A stretch of DNA of 64,000 bases from assembly GCA_019637175.1 (NCBI GenBank), contig JAHBWD010000007.1:147691-211690 (forward strand), in the 5' to 3' direction. Each line of letters opens with the position of its first letter. Positions within the stretch are counted from its first letter, which is position 1. A program made the position numbers and the translations under genes. The notes under the pieces are model-generated. The model was not told where the DNA came from and ran no database searches. It was given only the letters and a program-made list of their open reading frames with translations. Positions 58,001 to 64,000 of the stretch are shown piece after piece. Source of the DNA: Labilithrix sp. (GTDB lineage: Bacteria > Myxococcota_A > Polyangia > Polyangiales > Polyangiaceae).

Positions 58001-60061
58001 CGAGCGATCGCCCGCGGCGCGGAGGAGATCGCCGAGATACGCGGCGACGAGCGGGTCGGCGCCGTCTTCCTCCGCGAGCGCCTTCAGGTGCTTGATCGTG
58101 CCGTCGGCGTCGCCGCTCGCGTGGGCACGCAGCGCGCACACGAGCGCGAGGCTCCGTCGCATCTCGGCGTCGGCCACGCTGCCGGCGAGCTCTTCGAGCG
58201 CGGTTCGCGCGCGATCGGCGTCGCCGCCGTCGAGGCCGTCGAGCACGCGTCCGAGCCACGTGCCGTCGGGCAGATCGCGGAGCGCGCCTGTCGCCTTCGC
58301 GGCGCCCGCTTCGTCGCCCTGGGCGAGGCGCAGCCGCGCGAGCTCGACCCACAAGAACGGCAGCTCCGCGGTCGGCTCGCACTCGACGAGGCTGCGCGTC
58401 GCCGCCTCGTACCACGCGTCGTCACCACGAAGGCTCGCGAGGCTCCGGCCCAGCCGCGCGATGAGCTCCTTGCCGACGCCGCACGCCTCCGCCTGCGCGA
58501 GCGTCTCTCGCGCGCGATCGGCGTTGCCCGCGCGCGCCGCCCAGACGTACGACGCGAGCAGGAGCGCGCGGCCTTGTGCCTCGCCCGTGCCGCAGTGCTT
58601 CGACAGCTCTTCGAGCTCTTCGGCGAAGCGCGCCGCGTCTTCGCCGCCGTCGAGGATGTCGATCTTGAGCGCGCGCGCGGGCGCGCAGACCGGATCGCGC
58701 TCGGTGGCGCGCGAGAGCGCCTCGAGCGCGCGGGGGACGTCGCCCTCGCTCGCGGCGTGCTCCGCGACGCGCATCGCGAGCGAGGCGACGACGCCGCCGT
58801 CGGTCTCGCCGACCATGCGGCGCGTCGCGAGATCGGAGGCGAGTGCCGTGTCGCCGACGGTCTCCGCGAGCCGGAGGCGCGTGTTCAAGACGACGCGCTC
58901 GATCGCCGCGGCGACCTCGTTGTGGGCGCCGCCGGCGGTCGGCTCGTCTTCGCGTCGCGGCCTCGCCTCGGCGAGGACCTCGAGCGCCCGGTCGAGCGCC
59001 TGCGCGGCGCGGCCGAGCTCGCTCGCGTTGCGCCGCGCGTCGGCAGCGCGGAGAAGGAGATCGGCGGCGTGCTCGATCGCGCGAAAGTGTCGAGGCACGC
59101 CGAGCGCGTCGGCCTTCGCCGCGTCGGTCATCGCCTCGCGGATCATCTCGCCGCGCGCTTCGAGCGCCTCGGCGTGGAAGCGCGCGCGCGTCCGCGCGTC
59201 GTCGGTTCCCGGCAGGCCGGGGTCGGCCTTCGTGATGCGCTCGATCGCGATCGTCGCCGGCCACGTCGCCTTGCCGCCGAGCTCGCGCGCCTTCCCCGCG
59301 ATCTCGACGGCGCGGTCGATCTCTCCCGACGCCGCCGCGAGCATCGCCGCGTCGACGAGGAGCAGGCCCTTCCACGCGACGTCGCTCGTGCGCTCGGTGC
59401 GCCCCGCGAGCGCCTCCTCGCGGAGCGCGGCGTCGCCGAGCTTGGCCGCGACGAGCTCGAGCGCGAGCCACGCCGCGCCGATGTCGGCGGCGGCCGCGCC
59501 CGTCTCGGTGGCCTCACGGGCGGCGCCGCGCGCCCCTTCGAGATCCTTCTGGACGTCCTCGAAGAAGATCGCGCGCTCGGTGAGCGCGCGCGCGCGCTCT
59601 TCCGGCGTGACGGCGGAGGCGACGAGCGCCTCGACGAGCTTGCCGAGGTTCGCGAGCGATCGCCTCCGCTCGAGCAGGCGAACGAGGCCCTCGAGCGGCT
59701 CGCGGAAGCTCGTGTCGGCGTTGTACGCCGCGAGGTAGTCGCGCGCCGCGCCGGGCTCGTCGCCGCCGCGCTCCTGGATCTCGCCGGCCTCGTTGAGGAG
59801 CCGCGCCTTGCGCGCCTTGTCGGTCGTCGCGTCGACCTCGGAGCGAAGCCGAAGGACGGCGGCCGCGATGGCGTCGAGCGTCTCGACGGACGCCGGCGGC
59901 AGCATCGAGGCGCCGGGGATGACGCCGGGCGCGGGGACGGTCTGCTCGGGCTCGAGCGGCGCGGCGTCGTCCGCGTCGCCGTCGGCGCGTGTGCTCGGGC
60001 CCACGCCGGAGGCGGCTTCCTCCGTGTCGATCCCCTCCGATTCGCTCGCCTCCTCGGCCAT
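55097..60061 (-). CDS. Giant TPR-repeat protein, copy 2
   Basis: 1654 residues from ATG. A short acidic leader (about 60 residues) precedes TPR-like repeats (for example RARLLNEAGEIQERGGDEPG, YLAAYNADTSFREPLEGLVR) reaching about 1300, then a C-terminal domain aligned with that of the downstream gene (RQVLAPGDDGPVADLF, VGSGVNAPLSPATRARVARE, PYFDLRRALGLES). It is likely translated with copy 1. Function unknown; very large TPR proteins in Myxococcota often scaffold multi-protein machines. Confidence 0.85.
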   Translation of the reverse strand: MAEEASESEGIDTEEAASGVGPSTRADGDADDAAPLEPEQTVPAPGVIPGASMLPPASVETLDAIAAAVLRLRSEVDATTDKARKARLLNEAGEIQERGGDEPGAARDYLAAYNADTSFREPLEGLVRLLERRRSLANLGKLVEALVASAVTPEERARALTERAIFFEDVQKDLEGARGAAREATETGAAAADIGAAWLALELVAAKLGDAALREEALAGRTERTSDVAWKGLLLVDAAMLAAASGEIDRAVEIAGKARELGGKATWPATIAIERITKADPGLPGTDDARTRARFHAEALEARGEMIREAMTDAAKADALGVPRHFRAIEHAADLLLRAADARRNASELGRAAQALDRALEVLAEARPRREDEPTAGGAHNEVAAAIERVVLNTRLRLAETVGDTALASDLATRRMVGETDGGVVASLAMRVAEHAASEGDVPRALEALSRATERDPVCAPARALKIDILDGGEDAARFAEELEELSKHCGTGEAQGRALLLASYVWAARAGNADRARETLAQAEACGVGKELIARLGRSLASLRGDDAWYEAATRSLVECEPTAELPFLWVELARLRLAQGDEAGAAKATGALRDLPDGTWLGRVLDGLDGGDADRARTALEELAGSVADAEMRRSLALVCALRAHASGDADGTIKHLKALAEEDGADPLVAAYLGDLLRAAGDRSAAAHLARTVAEAHDDDPELRAARHLEAGLELWRLGERVSGLAAFDAASAASSDAAAPVLAWAVRGVDVDSLDGRRRALELAGGDAAVALERFSVEATLGDPDDAASALAAVDISSSASLRLAGAIARLVWPKGATEPEALSAALDVLTATGDGGQTAAAAERLRLAREDDSGASAEDVAAAAKGWLDVGGGAAAAMEWVAAAMASGDAAKEVPARRALAELLQDEFKESMHASATLLDAVMRPDETYPLVGGSSHAARLANLELAPPGCDPRRRASALSELDGALGPDAELDALALAAWSSLTAGDATTALDVFRGVTATRSEDLHAWEGMRAAAEQLGDREAYAVACEQLGARCASDARGAAFWEQAAISWSKLGDGFDVRVEAALDASFARDATRAQAFDRLFRRVRDRKDGAKLLDLVGRRLEVTDDPQEIAKLYWEMARVMREKGDPDAALEALSHVTMFDENHVGALALTGEIFIRRGMFAEAAENLSRLARVEHAPPKNRVTAGVAAVDLYENKLGRHDLALEVLLALHAAKLTTLPVRERLARAAARTGAWKEATRILEELMMERPEREGRVEAARLAMAIHRDRLHVPHHALAAVTKLLEESPSDGEALDLAVGIDPSIPQRRVLLDRGRDALLMALHDAPGNLDAQRRLARIAHSLGDAALEQSALSCAVALGGPDGSSEQMIALLASKKSRVPQVALTDATIRQVLAPGDDGPVADLFAALGPTLAEALGPQLSALGVHPKKDRVDPRAGLALRNEIAAWAGSFGVPSFDLYVGGKDPGGVQGIPGDTPAIVVGSGVNAPLSPATRARVARELLAIVRGTTVTRWRDDTTIAAIVVAACNIAKVPVDHPPFAVLAEVERLMSKAINRKAKAAIAPICKAFVQSGQDAKQWAARARASQGRVGVLASGDVAVVLADVFGEPIERLGGLARDDLRSHELLRFVLSRPYFDLRRALGLES

Positions 60062-60373
60062 CCTCGCCGGAACGCAAGATACCCCAGCGAGGGCGCGGAA
60101 GTCCCGTGGTTTCGAAGCTCTGCTGCGCGCCTTCAGCCCTAAAAAATAGCGGTCTCACGACGCCAGCGGTCGTGAAGCGAAAGGACGAATGGCGGAATAC
60201 AGAACACGGACCGGGGAACCGGGAGAGACGCAGAGTCAGGCTGCGGTCTCGCGTCGACGTGAGGCGCGCCCCGGCGCGTGAGCGCCGGTTCGCCGTAGGC
60301 GAATGCGCCGAGCAGCCGGTAACTGGCAGGGGAGGCTCGTCGGCGGAGCCGACGAGGGGAGCGCCAGCTCCCC
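60062..60373. other. Intergenic region upstream of giant TPR operon
   Basis: 312 bp between two minus-strand genes. From the TPR side it contains a 7-bp inverted repeat TCACGAC/GTCGTGA (60155-60161/60169-60175), the GAAAGGACGAATG stretch shared with the typA region (60179-60191), a purine-rich block, and then the structured element B (60255-60372). I see no coding sequence. The promoter of the TPR operon must lie here. Confidence 0.45.
60255..60372 (-). repeat. Structured intergenic element, copy B (three stem-loops)
   Basis: Read on the minus strand, starting just after the TAG stop of the PHA-system gene: outer stem CTGGC/GCCAG with hairpin CTCGTCGGC-TCC-GCCGACGAG inside (60336-60356), second hairpin TTCGCC-TAC-GGCGAA, third hairpin CCGGCG-CTCACG-CGCCGG, then GGCGCGCCTCACG. 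The order, spacing and flanks (GAGCCTCCCC, GCCAG) match copy A at 17223. The stem differences are compensatory, keeping pairing. Confidence 0.75.
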
Positions 60374-60664
60374 CTAGGACAGCAACGAGTCGAGCTTCTC
60401 GTTGACCTTGCTCTCGATCGTGCCCTTCATCACGCGGAGCATGAACGGCAGGTCGATGGCGACGCGGACGGACTTCTCCGTCACCGAGACTTCGCCCTTC
60501 GTGCCCTTCGCCGCGCCGCTCGGGGCGTCGAAGCGGATCGTGTTGCCGTCCCACTTCCAGTCGATGCCGAACTTCTCGGCCATGCCCTTGGCGAGCTCTT
60601 CGGCCTTCTTCTTCGCGTCGTCGATGGCAAGGGTGTGGGAGCGGGAGATGTCGATCGTCGCCAT
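60374..60664 (-). CDS. Polyhydroxyalkanoic acid system family protein
   Basis: 96 residues from ATG. Matches the small PHA-granule-associated family (PF09650-like): MATIDISRSHTLAIDDAKKK, WKWDGNTIRFDAPSG and VRVAIDLPFMLRVMKGTIES. The family is linked to PHA granules in some bacteria, but no PHA synthase is here and the function is uncertain. It follows the membrane PPIase gene after 17 bp, in line with the atpD-atpC group. Confidence 0.85.
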   Translation of the reverse strand: MATIDISRSHTLAIDDAKKKAEELAKGMAEKFGIDWKWDGNTIRFDAPSGAAKGTKGEVSVTEKSVRVAIDLPFMLRVMKGTIESKVNEKLDSLLS

Positions 60665-60681
60665 GGGACCCGGTTTTAACA

Positions 60682-61260
60682 CTATTCGATGCGCTTGACG
60701 ATCCAGTATCCGCGCGGCGTTTCGATGGGCTCGCTCACCTCGCCCGCGGGGAGGCTGAAGATCGCGACCTCCGTCGATCGCTCGAGGACGCCACGCGGCA
60801 TCCGCCCGATGTCTTCGGCCGAGCCGGAGTCGCCGGCCTTCACGGCCGCCTTGAAGTCGGTGCGCGCTTGCTCGAGCAGCTCGCGGGCGTGCTTGAGCGC
60901 GTCGGCCTTGCTGCGCGCGGTGCTCGACGCCCCTTCGGCGCCCGCGAACTGGACGAGCACGACACCGACGCGCACCGCGCGCGGCGCGCCGCTCGGCATC
61001 GCTCCTGCGTCGTCGAGGAGCGTGTTGAAGAGCGAGATGCCGCCGTCGCCGAGCTCCGGCTCGGGCGAAGGCGTCGCGCTCGCGGACGCGCTCGCCGCCG
61101 GCTCGGGCGCGCTCGCCGAGGCGCTCGGCGTCGCGACGGCTTCGGGGTCGCGACGGACCTTGCCCCGCCCGTTGGCCTGCTCCATCGTGAGGTAGCCGAC
61201 GAGCGCGATCACCCCCGCCGAGGCGACGATGAAGGCCCAGCGCTGCACGCGATCGGACAC
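60682..61260 (-). CDS. Membrane-anchored parvulin-type PPIase
   Basis: 192 residues from GTG, directly abutting the atpC stop. One transmembrane helix (about 7-24), an Ala/Ser/Pro linker, and a parvulin core from about 95 with VGVVLVQFAGAEGASSTARS, DSGSAEDIGRMPRGV and the closing SEPIETPRGYWIVKRIE. The catalytic domain should face the periplasm. It is linked to the ATP synthase genes only by position. Confidence 0.8.
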   Translation of the reverse strand: MSDRVQRWAFIVASAGVIALVGYLTMEQANGRGKVRRDPEAVATPSASASAPEPAASASASATPSPEPELGDGGISLFNTLLDDAGAMPSGAPRAVRVGVVLVQFAGAEGASSTARSKADALKHARELLEQARTDFKAAVKAGDSGSAEDIGRMPRGVLERSTEVAIFSLPAGEVSEPIETPRGYWIVKRIE

Positions 61261-61784
61261 TCAGCTCTCGTCGCCCGACGAGCGCTTGGCGTCTTCTTCC
61301 TCGACGTTCGCGCGCGGCGGCGGCCCCCACTCCTCGAACGGGCGCATCGTCGCCGCGGGCGGATCGCCGTAGAGCTCGAGCTGCGCGGCGAGCCAGTTCT
61401 CGTGGTCGATGAGGTGCTTTCGCTCGCTCTCGAGGCCCGGCGTCGTTTCCATCGACGCGATGAGCTTCTCGAGCTTCGCCTGCACCTCGGCGAGCTCCTT
61501 GCGCACGATGACGGGGTCGATGCCCTGCCGCTCCGTGTACTCGTCGGCGAGGATGAGCACCTTGTTGTGCCCGGCCTCGGCGAAGCCGGTGCCCACGGCG
61601 CACTTCTTCGTGTCGCTCCCCACGCGGTAGGTCACGATGCCGGTGCGCAGCGAGGCCACCATCGGCAGGTGGCCCGGCAGGACGCCGAACTCGCCCTCGA
61701 CGCTCGGCGCGGTGACCTCGTCGGCGGAGACCGCGAGCGCGCGCCCCTTGGGGGTGACGATCTCGAGCTCGATCTTGTCGGCCA

Positions 61785-61785
<1 letters not shown>
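61261..61785 (-). CDS. atpC: F1 ATP synthase epsilon subunit, extended
   Basis: 174 residues from ATG, overlapping the atpD stop by one nt (TGATG). The N-terminal beta-sandwich is typical (LEIVTPKGRALAVSADEVTA, GVLPGHLPMVASLRTGIVTY) and a helical C-terminal part follows. The protein is about 35 residues longer than usual because of a charged Pro/Glu tail (PFEEWGPPPRANVEEED). Epsilon regulates ATP hydrolysis in F1. Confidence 0.95.
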
Positions 61786-63543
<1,758 letters not shown>

Positions 63544-64000
63544 ATGTCGCCGACCCTCGATTTCGGCCCTCGGGCGGCCGCGCGCGGCCTGGCAGAGATC
63601 TGGCAACGCTCGAGCCCAACGATGAAGTCTGCGCCCGCCACCATCGGCTTCGCCATTCGCGACCACCACGGCCGCGGCTCGGCCTTCGAAATCGACCAGC
63701 GCGCGCCCGAGGGGCTCGTCTTCGGCTCCGCGAGCGCGCTCCGCCTGACGGGCGAGGGCGTGCTCCCCGCTCACTTCGTGGTGTTCCCGCACGAGGGCCG
63801 GCTCATGGCCGCGAGCGCGCGGGCCGATCGGCCGGCGATGGTCAACGGCGCCCCGCTCTCGACGGCGTGGAGCGTCCTCGACGTGCCGTCGCGGATCCGC
63901 GTGGGGACGGCCGCGGTCGACTTCTTCTACGTCCGCGAGAGCGCGATGATCATGCTCGATCTCGACGTCGAGCCGACCGTGGCGCTCTCGCGCGACCCCG
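63544..64000 (+). CDS. FHA-domain-like protein (partial, C-terminus beyond window)
   Basis: Open frame from ATG 63544 to the right edge (152 codons); ATG 63622 is an alternative start. From residue about 30 an FHA-like beta pattern appears (TIGFAIRDHHGRGSAFEIDQ, VFGSASALRLTGEGVLPAHF, AMVNGAPLSTAWSVLDVPSR, RIRVGTAAVDFFYV). FHA domains bind phosphothreonine and are often paired with Ser/Thr kinases in Myxococcota. The rest is cut off, so any additional domain is unknown. Confidence 0.7.
   Translation, partial: MSPTLDFGPRAAARGLAEIWQRSSPTMKSAPATIGFAIRDHHGRGSAFEIDQRAPEGLVFGSASALRLTGEGVLPAHFVVFPHEGRLMAASARADRPAMVNGAPLSTAWSVLDVPSRIRVGTAAVDFFYVRESAMIMLDLDVEPTVALSRDP

Noticed and set aside
54911..60142. 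Plus-strand frame of about 1740 codons opposite giant TPR copy 2
   Set aside because: Shadow of the TPR gene, same reason.

Overview
The window is very GC-rich, densely packed chromosomal DNA. The gene content points to a Myxococcota (Polyangia-like) bacterium: a Hanks-type Ser/Thr kinase with a long Pro/Ala-rich linker, bactofilin, DUF4388, MoxR and FHA proteins, many small Cys-rich lipoproteins with acidic DGG/DAG-rich tails, an Mla/MCE lipid-transport locus and very large TPR proteins. Codon third positions are almost all G or C, so nearly every gene has long antisense shadow frames; these are left out. I see no rRNA or tRNA gene and no CRISPR array.

Layout. 1-5548: end of a lipoprotein gene and divergent dnaE, interrupted by a 456-residue intein with a LAGLIDADG endonuclease. 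5556-13311: lipoprotein, HhH-containing protein, a pentapeptide-repeat/bactofilin-like fusion next to a true bactofilin, MoxR ATPase, DUF4388 protein coupled to a TetR regulator. 13392-16402 (minus): crotonase, 23S rRNA methyltransferase, pyrF and a coiled-coil membrane protein. 16641-17217: biotin carrier and lipoprotein. 17358-25566: a dispersed Mla-type phospholipid transport locus (one MCE protein, two ATPases, two permeases) that also holds a cytochrome c'-like protein, a lipoprotein, an Rpn/PD-(D/E)XK-like protein and an SctJ/FliF-like ring lipoprotein. 25765-32322 (plus): SWIM-SNF2 helicase, TerB-like protein, Ser/Thr kinase. 32360-37633: SGNH hydrolase, FGE-like lipoprotein, family-5 uracil-DNA glycosylase, lipase, kelch lipoprotein. 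37751-44908: surface-polysaccharide cluster (deacetylase, MurJ-like flippase and GT4, translationally coupled; then membrane protein, methyltransferase and second GT4). 44912-47653: PPIase lipoprotein and typA/bipA. 47926-49442: complete IS701-family element with terminal repeats and CTAG duplications. 49479-60061: two tandem giant TPR proteins. 60374-63260: PHA-system protein, membrane PPIase, and atpC-atpD. 63544-64000: start of an FHA-like protein.

The most unusual signals are: (1) a roughly 115-bp intergenic element present twice (17223-17337 plus, 60255-60372 minus). It follows directly on a TAG stop both times and folds into three stem-loops, two of which show compensatory base changes. 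(2) The dnaE intein. (3) An SctJ-like lipoprotein gene overlapping an Mla ATPase gene. (4) The pentapeptide-bactofilin fusion. (5) Tandem giant TPR genes with related C-terminal domains. (6) An Mla ATPase with an altered ABC signature.
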